Assembly: GCA_005406025.1 (NCBI GenBank)
Contig: BGZK01000002.1
Span: 744,001 to 808,000, forward strand
Source of the DNA: Eumeta japonica
Lineage: Eukaryota > Arthropoda > Insecta > Lepidoptera > Psychidae
Length of the DNA stretch: 64,000 nt
Direction of reading: 5' to 3'
Shown here: positions 22,561 to 34,235 of the stretch, in pieces
Numbering within the stretch: position 1 is the stretch's first letter
Layout of the letters: every line of letters begins with the position of its first letter
The notes under the pieces: model-generated
The model's database searches: none
Seen by the model: only the letters and a program-made list of their open reading frames with translations
Told to the model about the DNA's origin: nothing
Made by a program: the position numbers and the translations under genes

Positions 22561-24984
22561 TGCAACTATCAAATTATTCTTATACAATATGCATAAATGA
22601 TACTTATTCGTTATAATATAAAAGTTGTACAGTTCACATAGATTACGTTTTTATTTTCTCCCACATTAAATTAATTCACTGTTATCATTGTTTTCGCTAA
22701 GACCTCCACAATTGACGAAATTATTGCTGAACATAAATAACAAAATACATCCAGGCGAACAGAGAAGGCGACTTTTTTGAAGTCGGTTAAAAATGAAGTA
22801 GCGATACGTTGTCATTTTTTTTTCAACTGCGTGACGCAGATCATCCCTAATTCTTAATACGTATGTAACTGAAAAACAGAAATGGTGAAAAATAAAAACG
22901 TTAAATCTAAAATAGAATCTTAAGGAATTGAAAGGAATAAATTAAATTTAAAAGAATACGATAGAAAAAGAAATATTTTTAAATACAAAACATCTTGGAG
23001 AAATATCAGACTGCTATTTTTTTGTAGTTAATTTTCGTGCAATCAAAAATAGATATATGGCACGTGTTTATTCCTTTTTAAGCATCGGATGCTGAAACAT
23101 ACACCCTGATTGTGACCCTTCGAATACTGTGACTTAGCCCGCATTTAACAGAGCCTGAACTAAAATTTTCAGAGACACGGTTTGGATCTCAAGTGCGTAC
23201 AACTTAAGGTATATTACCCGATATCCTGTTCTTGGAGGAAACTCGTGGGCCATGAAAGTGGTTGTGCGGATGGTGTAAGTAAAGTATACATTTAAAAGTA
23301 TACATTTATATCAAAACTCGCGATACAATAGACAAGGTTATGCGATGCATACGTATATATGTATGTACGTATGTGGATTTTTTGAAACCCTCAAAATATC
23401 AGTTCGATAGATTTTGGTCAATGAGTGGTCTATCGATACGTCTAAAACATGCAATGGTTATAGATTATGTTTTGTTGATAAAAAACCAAAACAGCTGGTG
23501 CAAAATACAAAATGGCGGTAAAGACAAAAAGGAAATTTGTATCAAATTGAATAACATATCATTGAATAGGTCATTCAAAATAAAGATGATGTCACCTAGA
23601 CAATTTTACAGCCATACAGGGTTTTTGGATCTACAAAATCCTCGTTAACGTGAAATACGTTAACCAAACTATAAGATATGTAAAATAAATGTGTAATACA
23701 TTAATTATAAAAATATCTTACGGTTCAGTTAGCGTATAAAAATAATTTATCACGATTATTACATACGTACACTGCTGAAAAACGGTAAAAAATAGATACA
23801 TTGGGATTAGTGGACCTAGACTTCAAACGTAACGATAAAGTAGTAGAAAAGAAAAATTAATTACAAAACAACCTTAATAACACAAATGCGTAAACATTAA
23901 CTAATAACAATATGATATATAAATCATTCAATCAAATATGACAAATGTTTGCAAACAAAGGCATCAGGTTCATGTTTTACTTACTTGCTGTGACTCCTGC
24001 TACGTGCACCCATTATAATATACTGTATATATGAGATTTATTTAGAGATAACAGAAAATATATAATTAACATAGATATACAAAAAAAAAAGATATTAAAA
24101 TTTATTATAGAGCTAATTTTCGTTTCCATTACGTGTTATTTTTTTTTTAACTTACGGATATTAGCTTTAAGTAATAAAACGCTAAATGCTAAATTAACCG
24201 TAAAATTTACTTATAACATACGGACAGTCTGTCTAGTCTTACCGTTAAAGGTTAAGGTTTCAGTGTGTTCCAAAAATATATAATATTATTTTAAATAACA
24301 AAAAGATGAAAATATGAATCAATTTAAGTAATTGAAAAGCCTGACAACTACAAAAGGGAGACTAAAGTATAAGAAAGAAACTTGACTGAAAAAACATTGT
24401 CTATGGATAATGAAAACGTTATGTCTAGACATCAGATTTTGTTAAAAATTCAGAGCAATCTAGTTATTATTTGGAGTACCTTATCAATAAAATTGAAATG
24501 TAAAAAAATGAAATAAAACGGTTATAATTAAATCTTCTAATTAAAACAGGAATAAAATTATATATTAAAAAATATTTGAAATGAACGTTCTTTATACGGT
24601 GCCGTATTTTTCTGTAAGCTATATTAATATTCACAATTAAATATTTTATATCACTTACATGAAAAATGCAAAAGTGCGCTCGTCCCTATGTTGTGCGTTT
24701 CTTCATTTTTACCGCTTATTTTTATTATTTTAAGTGTGTAATTTTTAATAATATCTTATAAATTATAACTTTATACATTGGTATTTCAGAAATGGCTCTA
24801 ACGAATTCGATATTATTTTTCAAGGATATTTTATAATAAATAATGAAAAAACGAGATAAAATAAATCTAAATGTTATATTATTTATCACAATTTCGTTAA
24901 ATTTACATAAGTTACAAATGGTACAATTTAAATAATATACATAGATAAATTTTGCATAGTCTTATATTATTTTTTTATTATGAT
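22561..24984. other. AT-rich DNA, nothing coding supported
   Basis: A more complex patch lies at about 23060-23280. The 102-residue frame at 23340-23648 has no family signature. The rest is AT-rich. Confidence 0.35.
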
Positions 24985-25715
24985 AAACCCACTCGTGTTT
25001 CTCAAAAGGGTAAGCAGAGACTGCAGATCTTCACGTAATACAATCTTTGCTTATCTCTTGCTTCACCTTTATCCATTAATCATTTCATGCAAGGTCATGA
25101 ATTTTGGATGCTTAACATTTGGCCCTTTTTAATATGCTACTAATTTGGTCTGCATGGGATTTTCTAGGTGACTGCCGACTTTTTTATCACACATGTTCGC
25201 TCTATAGACTTGTTTTGTCGGTCTTCTTTCGTTAATTCTTTCCAGATGGTCAAGTCACCACAACGTACCTTTTTCTACTCTAGTCACTACAACTTCTTTC
25301 AATCCACACCGTTCTCTGACATCACTGTCCCTACTCCACAGTTCAAAGTTACTCTACACATAGTCCGCGTAGTCGCGTCTCCACTGCAAAACTTTCATTT
25401 TTCTTTTGACATGCACAGCTTTTGCTATTTTAAATAACTGTAGAGGCTGGACCTCAATATGAATAGCTAAAAACGCTTGTCGTAAGATATTTTTACTATT
25501 CAATGTGGCAAGCAAGACCAAATTCATTTTGTTTACCGCACTGACATTCCTTTTCATATCCCAGTGAAGCTTACCATAATTTGTGAACAGATTACCCAAC
25601 TCTTTCATTTTTTTAATTTTCTCACCTTCTACATATATTAGTAATGCTTTTGTTTTTTTCAAACATCACTATGCATTTATTATTGAAAATGAACCTAAGT
25701 AATTTTTCAAGTGGG
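24985..25715 (-). pseudogene. RTE-like LINE reverse transcriptase, C-terminal fragment
   Basis: On the minus strand the frame 25662-25354 carries NLFTNYGK, a KRNVSAVNKMN-like stretch and NSKNILRQAFLAIH, the order found in the thumb region of insect RTE-type non-LTR reverse transcriptases. After a frameshift near 25350, RERCGLKEVVVTRVEKGTLW and NERRPTKQVYRANM follow (about 25320-25190), the usual C-terminal part. The catalytic YADD region lies upstream in the family and is absent here, so the copy is 5'-truncated, as LINE insertions often are. Frameshifts and stops show it is inactive. The family assignment is from remembered motif order, not from a search. Confidence 0.72.
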
Positions 25716-26219
25716 AAGTTATCATATTCTTATGAGAACTCGAAAGATGCAAAGCAAAGCTCGGTTGCCCAGGCATATACTGTACCTGTTAACATCTATT
25801 ATTACTTGTATATATGTAGATCGTACTATGCGTATTAAATCAGACTAGCTTCTTTTTGTAAATTGAAATAAGTTCTAAGTAAAAGAGGAAAGAGAGCTAA
25901 GTTATAGAGGTCATTAAAGAATTTAATTGTGATGCAATGAATACAGATTGGTAGGTAGGAACAATTGATATAATATTGCGGTTACTTTAAGAGCTATATT
26001 TATGATAAAACTTTTGAGTAATTCCTACCAACACTAAAAATTCGAATCTGTATTTATTCTTTCTCAATGTTCTTTACATTATTTTCAAATACTTCATATT
26101 ACATTACTTTGAAATACCACATATTAACCTATTGAAATCGTAGTTCTTCAAAAATGAATATAAGTTCGTAATATTATTTTGAAGTCTTATGAAAACTTTG
26201 AACAAGAAGGGTATCGTAA

Positions 26220-26223
<4 letters not shown>
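25716..26223. other. AT-rich DNA with a small repeat-like fragment
   Basis: About 25748-25790 resembles, in reverse, a common lepidopteran phrase containing TGGGCAACCGAGC. It may belong to the adjacent LINE or be separate. No gene. Confidence 0.3.
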
Positions 26224-26298
<75 letters not shown>

Positions 26299-26300
26299 AT
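26224..26300. repeat. (AT)n microsatellite with a (GT)n tail
   Basis: Alternating AT from about 26224 to 26289, then GTGTGTGT. Tyr/Ile frames through it on both strands are artefacts. Confidence 0.97.
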
Positions 26301-26419
26301 TAAAACTGGAATACCTAGGCATTTATTTTGCTTCGCGTGTGTGATCACTTTTGTGCACAGTCGACAACATCCTCCATAAAGCAATTTGACGTTCATGGCT
26401 TTTCAATAACATAATCCAC

Positions 26420-26760
26420 CAAGACCATAAACAATAATTGCCACCGAAAGGAGCTCACCCCAGCTCCGGCGACCGGGGCGAGAGTGATGGCCGTCTCGAG
26501 CGGCGGGGGCGGGCGGGGCGCCCTCGCACGCCACTCGAGCTATCTGGCGGCGTGCGGCGCCGAGTTTTGGAACTAATTAAAATTATAAACAGAACGCCTA
26601 ATCCTCGCTTGGAGTGATTTGATTACATTAAAGTTGACGGCGCCCGCCTTCCGGTGGCCTTGTTTGATGAGAAGTTAAGCGACCGAGTACACACTCGTGA
26701 TTTCACGTGCAAACACGCCACAAGCTTATTGTACTATCGATTTACTTGTCGAGTTTAGGT
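26420..26760. other. GC-rich island upstream of the candidate promoter
   Basis: Very GC-rich, CpG-dense core (about 26455-26560) including CGAGCGGCGGGGGCGGGCGG, then a complex AT/GC-mixed stretch. No coding frame. It is the most GC-rich segment outside the retrotransposon, 49.2 kb and 50-51 kb. A cis-regulatory island or 5' leader is possible. Confidence 0.35.
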
Positions 26761-26870
26761 GTAACCAATAAAAGTTGCCCAAAATATTATATAAGCCGGC
26801 CGTGTTGTACGCGCCTACAGTACCGGTGCAGCGTTCGCTAGCAATTTAAATATATAGTATAGTTTGTGCT
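26761..26870 (+). promoter_or_regulatory. Candidate TATA plus initiator core promoter
   Basis: CCAAT at about 26765 precedes TATATAAG at 26788-26795. A TACAGT initiator-like sequence lies with its A at 26819, about 31 nt downstream, which is the canonical spacing. The stretch between is GC-rich and unique in the window, directly after a CpG-dense island. No coding exon is recognisable downstream, so the product would be a noncoding transcript or a first noncoding exon. TATA matches are easy to find in AT-rich DNA. The combination of spacing and context is what raises this one. Confidence 0.35.
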
Positions 26871-27186
26871 AGCAATCCTCGCCCCATATCGGCCAAAAAG
26901 TCTTGAGCTCCTTCCTATATTTAAATAAAAAGATAGTCGGTGGCTTCGCCCCAGTATTTCTTTGTTTTGAAATATCCTTAAATGATATGTAATATGTAAC
27001 AAAAACCCTATCTAATTCGTAAAGTACCATAGTATAAAATGGTTTACTATTTAAATACAGTGACATATATGAATGAAATATTAAAAAATATATATACAAT
27101 TTGAAGAAAGATAAAAACCGACATTTACCTTAGAAAATTGCTTTAGTTTTACCATAAGAACAGCCACCTCCCAAGGGTAAATATAT
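26871..27186. other. AT-rich DNA, nothing coding supported
   Basis: The 76-residue minus-strand frame at 26869-27099 shows no family motif. Confidence 0.35.
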
Positions 27187-28262
27187 AAAGTCGGAAAAAA
27201 GTTTTTTCGTATTTAAATACAAATTCGAGATAATTTTCTATTATATTTTATTGACATTTAACTATAATATATGCATATGCCATTTTATTTAACAACTTTT
27301 TGCCTTATGTAGGTAATGACATAATCCCATTGCAGTAGAAATTTTGGAGGTCCCGATTAAAAAACTGCGACAAGTAGTTTTGACAGTCCTTTCTTGATGT
27401 TACCCTAACACTACTTAAAAAATTCTGAAGGCACCGATATAAGTAAAAATCTGAGGGTTCAAGGTCAGCAATATATGGTGGATGCATTAACACTTCCCAA
27501 CTATACTCTATCAATATATTCTGAGTGACTAAACGTGTGTGTGTTCTGGCGTTATCATGGTGAAAAACAACAACTTTTTTATTTTGATTTCGGCCGTTTT
27601 TTCTCTACTTCTTGCTTGAGTTTCATCAGCTGTGGATTGTTTTGTGCGGCGGTAAAAGCTCATAATGAATAATGCCCTTCCATTCCCATCATACACATAG
27701 CATCAACTTATTGTGAGTTAATCCAGGTTTTGCTGTAATTTGTGGAGCTTGTTCGTCTTTTGATCATGATCTTTTTCGCAGGTTCTTATCGTATGTAGTC
27801 CATTTATCATCACCAGTGATCAATATTTTCAAAAACTCTTCGGTTTCATTACCTTTTCATAGAGAGTGGCAATGAGTACACAATTCATAAGGTTTTTTCA
27901 GTAAATTCGTCCGGAACTCAAGTATTGAATTTTTTTGTATACCCACCTTTTTTGAAATAAGTCATAACTGTTTTGTGGTTAATCTCCTGCTTTTGGCAAT
28001 GTGGCAAGAGCTAATATGCCGATCTTACTCACCTTTCTCTAAAATGACTACGAATTTATCCGTAATAGGTCGACCAGATCGAGGTACATCTTCAACATCA
28101 AAATTATCTGATTCTAAACGCTTGAACCAGTTTTGTGTTACTCTTACCGACATAACATGAGGTCTATAAACGTCACAAATTTCTTACGCGGCTTGTGTCC
28201 CATTTTTCTCTTTTTAACCGTGTTCAAAAAAGGGGGAAGTTCTCAAGTCGACTGAATTTTTT
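27187..28262 (-). pseudogene. mariner-like transposase pseudogene
   Basis: Read on the minus strand, diverged but ordered mariner motifs appear. EICDVYRPHVMSVRVTQNWF and DVEDVPRSGRP (about 28190-28070) lie at the helix-turn-helix end. ITGDDKWTTYDKN (about 27825-27790) carries the first catalytic Asp. VVVFHHDNARTH (about 27575-27540) carries the second. WEVLMHPPY and LEPSDFYLYRCLQNFL (27500-27420) carry the third, in D34D spacing. The frame is broken by stops and shifts. The C-terminal frame ends early at 27305. GTCGGAAAAAAGTTTTTTCG at 27191-27210 resembles a mariner terminal repeat, and no matching terminus is seen on the other side, where an unrelated repeat begins. The family catalyses cut-and-paste transposition at TA. 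This copy is dead. Confidence 0.85.
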
Positions 28263-28550
28263 TTATGTTTGTAACCTCAGAATTTTCGACTGGGTGAACC
28301 GATTTTGATGATTTTTTTTTTAGAAGCTGGTGCAGGTTTGACAATGTCATCCATAAGAAAACCATGTAAGTTTTAAATTTGCAATAAGTATGTGCGCGAC
28401 AAATGGACGAATAACTCAATATCACGCTACTGATTTTGATGATTCTTTTTTTATTGAAAAGGATATACTTTGAGAGTAGTTTGATGAGAGCTTGGTTAGG
28501 TTCTCGTTATGGGATCCATGACAAAGTAACGAAACTCTTCGATTCTTAGG
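28263..28550. repeat. Interspersed repeat abutting the mariner N-terminus
   Basis: TTTGTAACCTCAGAATTTTC, then GACTGGGTGAACCGATTTTG and ATGATTTTTTTT, with ACTGATTTTGATGATTCTTT recurring about 130 nt later (28430-28449). These phrases are common in lepidopteran interspersed repeats. It starts where mariner similarity ends, so it may have replaced or interrupted the mariner 5' end. Confidence 0.55.
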
Positions 28551-29414
28551 AGCAAATTAACGATGCTCTGCCGAATCTTTTATAAGCGATCCGGATATTT
28601 GAGTCACCTACCGTAAAATCGTTATGGTCACGTAATTGTCGTAGTCAAATATAATGATCAATGAAACTCCTTGACAGCTTACAGTTAGGGTGCGATTTAT
28701 GGGCAGCACGTTTAGTAGGTGTATCCATATTCAGACAAATTAATTAGTGTACTTCAGATGCACTTAAAAACAAAAAATAAACAAAATTTTAACAAAAAAA
28801 AATCAGAATTAAAAACAAAACCTATTCCAAAACAAATTAATATGCACTAAAAATTAATAAAATAATTGTGTATTTTTCTACAACTTAATAACCAACTTAC
28901 TTTTTCTACTCATCAATATGTAGGTACGATCTATGTTTACCACGCAAGAAGGTAGGTAGGTACCTACTCATTTCAAATTTAACTCAACACATACCTATGA
29001 ATAACAAACAGTAACCAAAATATTTTTAGAGTCCTTCTTAGTAAAATGAAATAAAAATATTAGACTACTTAAAAGTCAATCAAATTATTACGATAATATA
29101 AGGTAGTTACAATTATTGTTACTTTTAGGGACGTTGTCTATTGCTAGATATATTGTAGTATTATTTCCTTGGGTGACACCGATTCTAAAAATAACAATAA
29201 TTGTATTACGGTGCGGCATGGGCGTCGACGATTGGCAGGCAATGCAATAACAAAGAATGCAGTCCATCATAGCAGCGAAAGAACTTCAACATCCGTCTTG
29301 CGTCTTTCTTGTCTTGTCACACTTTTTTTTTAATTCATACCAATTTAAAGGAATTAAGTAATTTTAAACGATAGAAAAATCTGGTTAAGAATTTTTAATT
29401 TTCTATACTGTGAT
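28551..29414. other. AT-rich DNA, nothing coding supported
   Basis: On the minus strand, 28720-28560 reads MDTPTKRAAHKSHPNC and on to a stop. It is somewhat less biased than its surroundings, but no family was recognised. The rest is AT-rich. Confidence 0.3.
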
Positions 29415-29960
29415 TTCGATACCGTTAAATTAATGTGCCGCGGGCAGGGTTTTTATCGTGTACAATTCCAGGTTGAGATTATCGTACCTACAACTATAAA
29501 ATGAATCAATTATCATCTCATACGTGCCCACGTAAAAAGCGGCTTTATCCGCTACCGCTAGTTTAAATAAACTATCCCATTAAAAGCCCGCTAGCGCCGG
29601 CTGGGGTACGAGCGGGCATTAAGACGAGTTAGCCCTATTGTCGGAAATGTGTCACACAAACAATTTAAAAGTTAAACAGACACAGGCCCGCCCGCAATAC
29701 CGCTCGCTTCCAGAGGGCGCCACCCGCCCCACTTCGTTTCCCCCCGCCGCCGTTTATCCACTCATTCCTGGACTCTCCGAATTCCAGCGGACTTGGACAT
29801 TTAGACAGCCACGAAAGCTATATAGCCTTTGTAATGTCCACTGCATAAGAATCCCCTTTAATACGGGTACGGAAGGCAATCAGAAACAGTCAACTGACTC
29901 AATCGATTCTTATGAATGTTGCAGAGTCGAGTTTTATGAAGACAAACGCAAAAAGTAACC
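29415..29960. other. GC-richer block, candidate conserved noncoding DNA
   Basis: About 500 nt of complex sequence with CpG-rich stretches (29585-29625 and 29680-29760) and a GCCCGCT/AGCGGGC short inverted repeat (29586-29617). A 106-residue frame is open at 29638-29958 but does not resemble a known protein. Its Pro-rich middle follows the CCCGCC composition. A noncoding element is the more likely reading. Confidence 0.3.
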
Positions 29961-30496
29961 TTTTGAATTACACAACTTTGGGCATAACTCAAGCCCCGCA
30001 CAAAATTAAAAATAATTCGGTCCTCTTGCAGTTCCAAGAAAAGTTTTTATAATATTATTCTGCACTTAATTGAAATATGGTCAAAAATGTAAGTAGAGAC
30101 TTTAAATTTCTATTTATGAGGATGTATTAACTTTTATTTTTTGTTCTATAGGCACAATTTTCCTTTTTTAATGTAGTACAAATTAAAGTAGCATTCACTA
30201 TACAAAGTATTGTTTTTTTTAATAATTTCTTTAAAACCTTTCTAAAAGTTTTAAGGAAAATGCGACCTTTTTAAAAAAAAACTGGAATTTTCATAATAAC
30301 TATTTTTTTTTATTTCATTCTGTTCCTATTGTACCCAAAACTCCCGTTTACTTTTGTCACTTCCTCTCTTAATGCACTTTTTACGGTCGCTACTGCGGTA
30401 CAGCCATGCTATGGCCAACTAGGCTGCAACCCAGAAATAGGCCAGTTCGTTCGGTGAAATACCATTCCCTTACAAAATACGGACATGAAATAGCAA
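29961..30496. other. AT-rich intergenic DNA
   Basis: Nothing recognised. Confidence 0.4.
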
Positions 30497-30670
30497 ATTC
30501 AAATTCAAAATATTTTTATTTCATAGGTTATAAAATGACACTTGAAATAGTCATAATATTTTGCGAATTTACACTTTCCCGGTCGTTCAGAAGGCAGTTT
30601 TCCCTCAAGAAAAACGAACAAGAAACTTAAGGGTAGCTTTTTCCTATTTTATCATACATAGCTAAAACAA
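30497..30670 (-). repeat. LINE 3'-end fragment (same family as 45910-46935)
   Basis: In plus orientation it shows CAAATTCAAATTCAAAATAT, TTTATTTCATAGGTTATAAA, CACTTGAAATAG and ACAAGAAACTTAAGGGTAGC in the same order as 45922-46075 (TCAAATCAAATCAAAAATAT, TTTATTTCGCAGGTAATAG, CACTTGAAATG, GCAAGAAACTTAAGG). The minus-strand reading ends in a (TTTGAA)n-like tail, as expected of a LINE 3' end. Confidence 0.72.
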
Positions 30671-31279
30671 ATACAAAACCATTAATTAACTAAACAGCTT
30701 GGTAAGAAGTCGAGCCGCTTATGCCCATGGATATTTGTCTTCTAAGTACTCGGAAATTGTGCGACACCCTTTTTTAATAAACGAATGTTAATATTCTTTA
30801 ATTTATATAAGGGTAAATCTTATTATATATCCACAGGAACCCTATTGAACATGAGCACACAGAATACTTTAATGAATTTGTGACTTCCCATAGTCGATTA
30901 ACATGTAAACTCGGTTTATTTTTATTTCTGGTATTGAGTTTCTGTCGATCACTATTTCTTTTAAACATTTCTAACTTTTTTTAAATATAATAAGTTTTCA
31001 TTAATGAATTGGGAAGCCAGAGTTAAGACTTCAATTTCCTTAAACTTATTTCTAAGACATACACGAGGTCTGAGCTTGTAAATCGCGCGGACGGGCCTGC
31101 TTTTGCAGCACAAAAATTCCATGAATATTTGCGACATATCCCCAGAGCAAGATGCCTTAGATCAGGTGTTTAGCCAAAGTAAAGCAATTTAATAATTTTG
31201 ACATGTGATAAATTTCCAATTTCTTTAACTGTATAGAGGGCAGAGCTTTCGCAGCTGTTTCCGTCCAATGAGTGAGAGT
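30671..31279. other. AT-rich intergenic DNA
   Basis: Nothing coding recognised. Confidence 0.4.
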
Positions 31280-31440
31280 TCCGATGGTCTACTTTCTCTT
31301 CGCCCCTTTCATCAACCCTATCCCCCTCGATTACATATCCTATTCCTTCTGAAGAGACCGGCAACCTGGTGATATGGAGATTGCGAGTGTCCGTGGGCGG
31401 CGGTGACAATTTGCACTCTGATGGCTCGCCTGCTCCTTTG
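31280..31440 (+). repeat. Dispersed repeat family D, third copy
   Basis: TTGCGAGTGTCCGTGGGCGG and CGGTGACAATTTGC (31381-31414), then GCTCGCCTGCTCCTTTGC, match 15225-15345. The minus-strand frame over it (31170-31409) is a by-product. Confidence 0.65.
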
Positions 31441-31804
31441 CTCCACTACTATATTATAATATAAAACAAAAACTATATCCTACGATACCACATAGATGTG
31501 CTAACGACAGTTTCTTATGCATCACTTTTTGGTAAATAAAATACCTAAATTCGTTTTTGTGAAATGAATTAACAAATGGTAGCAATTCTAAAACAACCTC
31601 TTAATTTTAATATTACGCTAATAATAATCAGAAAAAAAAATGAATTTATAGGTCGTCGTACCAGTCGAGGATTTCAAATTAAATCCAATCAAATCAAATT
31701 AATACTTTCAAAATGCATGATCAATATTTGTCTTCATCTAGGCACCTTAAAAGAATGCCCCTATAATCACAATTTCATAGTTCTTTAGCCGACTATCATA
31801 GCAT
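31441..31804. other. AT-rich intergenic DNA
   Basis: Includes a short TCAAATTAAATCCAATCAAA run near 31672. No gene. Confidence 0.4.
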
Positions 31805-32020
31805 ATTGTTTTTCGTTCGCCTATTCGCTCGCCCGCTCGCTCGCCCATTCGAACCACTCATTCGTTACAGCGGGACTAGTACAAGCCCGTATATTCCTTT
31901 AGTTGCGGTCCACGGTCGAAAGTAAAAGTATCAGTCAAGGGAGACTGCCCATTATGATCGGTAATAGTTCACTAGAACTAAAATCAGTTCACTGCAGTGG
32001 GCAGTCGTGATTATTTTGAT
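31805..32020. other. Tetranucleotide CGCT-type run and small complex island
   Basis: An irregular TCGC/CCGC tetranucleotide repeat (31816-31850) is followed by complex sequence. GACTGCCCA (31944-31952) and TGGGCAGTC (about 31999-32007) form a 9-bp inverted repeat across about 46 nt. Confidence 0.4.
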
Positions 32021-32544
32021 GACTATTGACAATTTGGAGAGGTCTCCAATTAATATTTTATTTTAAATTAAATTAAAGTTGAATTAATTTTTATGTACTA
32101 TTTTCACATACTGAAAACTCTATAAAATGGATTTTTATATTCGAATAAAGATTGAAGCCAAATAAAAACACGAAAATAACACCACTGAATGAACAATACA
32201 AAAAGAAAGTTTTAATGAGGTTTTGTTGTTATTCTAAGTGTTTTGATATCATTTTGTAATTGGTATCAAAATTGATTACAACATTGCACATTTATATATT
32301 AATACGTATACGCTATTTGAGATAATGTGGTATATAAAATAGACGATAATATAATTAGAACCTAATTAGTACTATTATAATTTTTTAGTATATTAAACTT
32401 TAAATAGACTCGAAATGAGATTATAAAATATCTAAATCTTAATGTTAACTTAGATCTAAACCTATCCCCGCTGAAATATAATCTGTTAACAAGACTGTCG
32501 GTATCACAGTACGAATACATTACTATTAATCTAAAAATAAGCAA
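32021..32544. other. AT-rich intergenic DNA
   Basis: Nothing recognised. Confidence 0.4.
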
Positions 32545-33010
32545 TTACTTAACGCCCGAAGCCGAGTCAGCTCGAGTTTAACACGACCGTATCTTAGGGG
32601 GTGGAATGTGGAGCTGGCTCCTTCCTCAAACATGATGCTTATCAAAGGCCCTTAGCATAAACCGCTTACGGTCAATTTCGTCGAGTCGAACCGAAAATCA
32701 ATTTACGCGTTATACGCGGAATCCACACCGAACTAATGAACACAATCTGCTTAAAAGTAATTGGTTCCATGAAATCTATTCACCGAACAAATCTGATTAG
32801 GCGGTTTGCAGCCGCTTAATGGGGAATTCGGTGTCTTTTCTGGCCTCCTGTTGGAGTTTTCATTAAAGCCCTTACAGTAATTAATAATTTGATACGCAGT
32901 AATAACGCGAAATGGGCTCCTATACATTGTCTTGGTTTTTGTTGTGGGCGTGATCTGTTTTGGTTTTCAACATTCCACTGCCGGGGCATACTGCCCCACA
33001 AACTTTTTGT
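32545..33010. other. Long complex island, candidate enhancer-like noncoding DNA
   Basis: About 450 nt of unique, GC-balanced sequence is free of low complexity in an otherwise AT-rich region. It contains ATCAAAGG (TCF-like), several TAATTG/CATTAA homeodomain-type cores and short palindromic TTACGCGTTATACGCGG. It has no persistent coding frame. The sites are short and unproven. The composition is the main argument. Confidence 0.3.
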
Positions 33011-33039
33011 CTCAGATTGAAGATTGGACCTTAAACCAT

Positions 33040-33189
33040 CTGCGCTGGTTCAGTGCAGGAGTATTGGTGATCGTCTGTCACAACATCCGAAGCCCATGGC
33101 TTAACGCGTTCTGTGAGGCACGGGACTAGTAATTTAGAACCTAGTGTCGTATGCTTCGAAATCAGCGCTTTTAACCAGCCAGTGGACGC
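33040..33189 (+). repeat. Family A copy
   Basis: ATGGCTTAACGCGTTCTGTG, GAGGCACGGGA and GCGCTTTTAACCAGCC align with the family A motifs at 6979-7009 and 7104-7122. Confidence 0.55.
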
Positions 33190-33715
33190 TTTTTAGGGCG
33201 GTAAGGCCAAAATAGGAAAAACGAAACTTTTATAGTTTCGTCATATCCCTTCGCCCGTCCGTTCGTTCGCACGTTACAAGCATATTACTCAAAAACTATA
33301 AAATGTTTATTAATGAAATTATGAGTGTAGGTGTCTTGTATAAGTCGCTACTTAGTTTGGAAATTAAATAATAAAAATAGATATTTCTAAGGGGCATTAC
33401 ATACATGTAGCAGAAATTGAGAAAAAATTTTTTCAGCATACGTCAATTTGTCGTTCATATTTTGACAGTTCTTTTGAAAAAACCTAGATTCTTAAATATT
33501 TTTTTTTTATTAGGTGTATATTAGACGAAAGCAGCATAAATTGTGTCACCTTGTTCGCTTTTTAAGCCGTATATTGTAAAAACATGAGAATTATTTAAAA
33601 GTAACGATTAATAACTACTATCAATGAAAATTATTCTCAATATGATCGAATGTACCGTTTTTGACTTATCTCAAAAAAATTGCGCTTCTCAAGAAAAGGA
33701 CGTAAGAGTCATATA
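33190..33715 (+). repeat. Dispersed repeat family E, plus-oriented copy
   Basis: TTTAGGGCGGTAAGGCC, AACTTTTATAGTTTCGTCAT, GCCCGTCCGTTCGTTCG, ATAAGTCGCTACTTAGTTTG, GACAGTTCTTTTGAAAAAA and TTGCGCTTCTCAAGAAAAGG appear in the same order as the minus strand of 16205-15668. Confidence 0.8.
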
Positions 33716-34235
33716 ACGTATTTTTACATCGTATTTTTAAATTAAAAGAAAGTCTTAAGACTTACTACAGAGGGTTTTAATTGTACCTTAACACACTTAA
33801 AATTACATACATAATTATGTATTTAGATAAATAGATTAAAACACTACTGCATTAAGTAAAGTCATTCAATAGTGATAAAGTATACTTAATACAAAATTTG
33901 TAGAAGATAAGATAAAAGGACTAGATAGAAAGAATGAAATAAAAAAAGATAAAAGTTCTGGTAGTTTTTGAATAATGTTCAAGAATGTGTAACAGTCTGT
34001 CTCTTACGGTCTCAAGTCATTTGATGACGTTATTGGTTGTGTAAAACAGTTAGTAAATATGTATTCATGAAGAATGTGAAATTATGAAAGTTTAAAATCA
34101 TATCATCGATCATTAACACCCGTCCTATATGGGCCCGTTTTTAAACATTATTAATCGTTAAACCGTCAACTGGACAAAAAAGATTCGTAGTATCAAATAA
34201 AAAGACCCCCCTTTGAAATCCGCATATTGCGACGA
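33716..34235. other. AT-rich intergenic DNA
   Basis: Nothing recognised. Confidence 0.4.
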
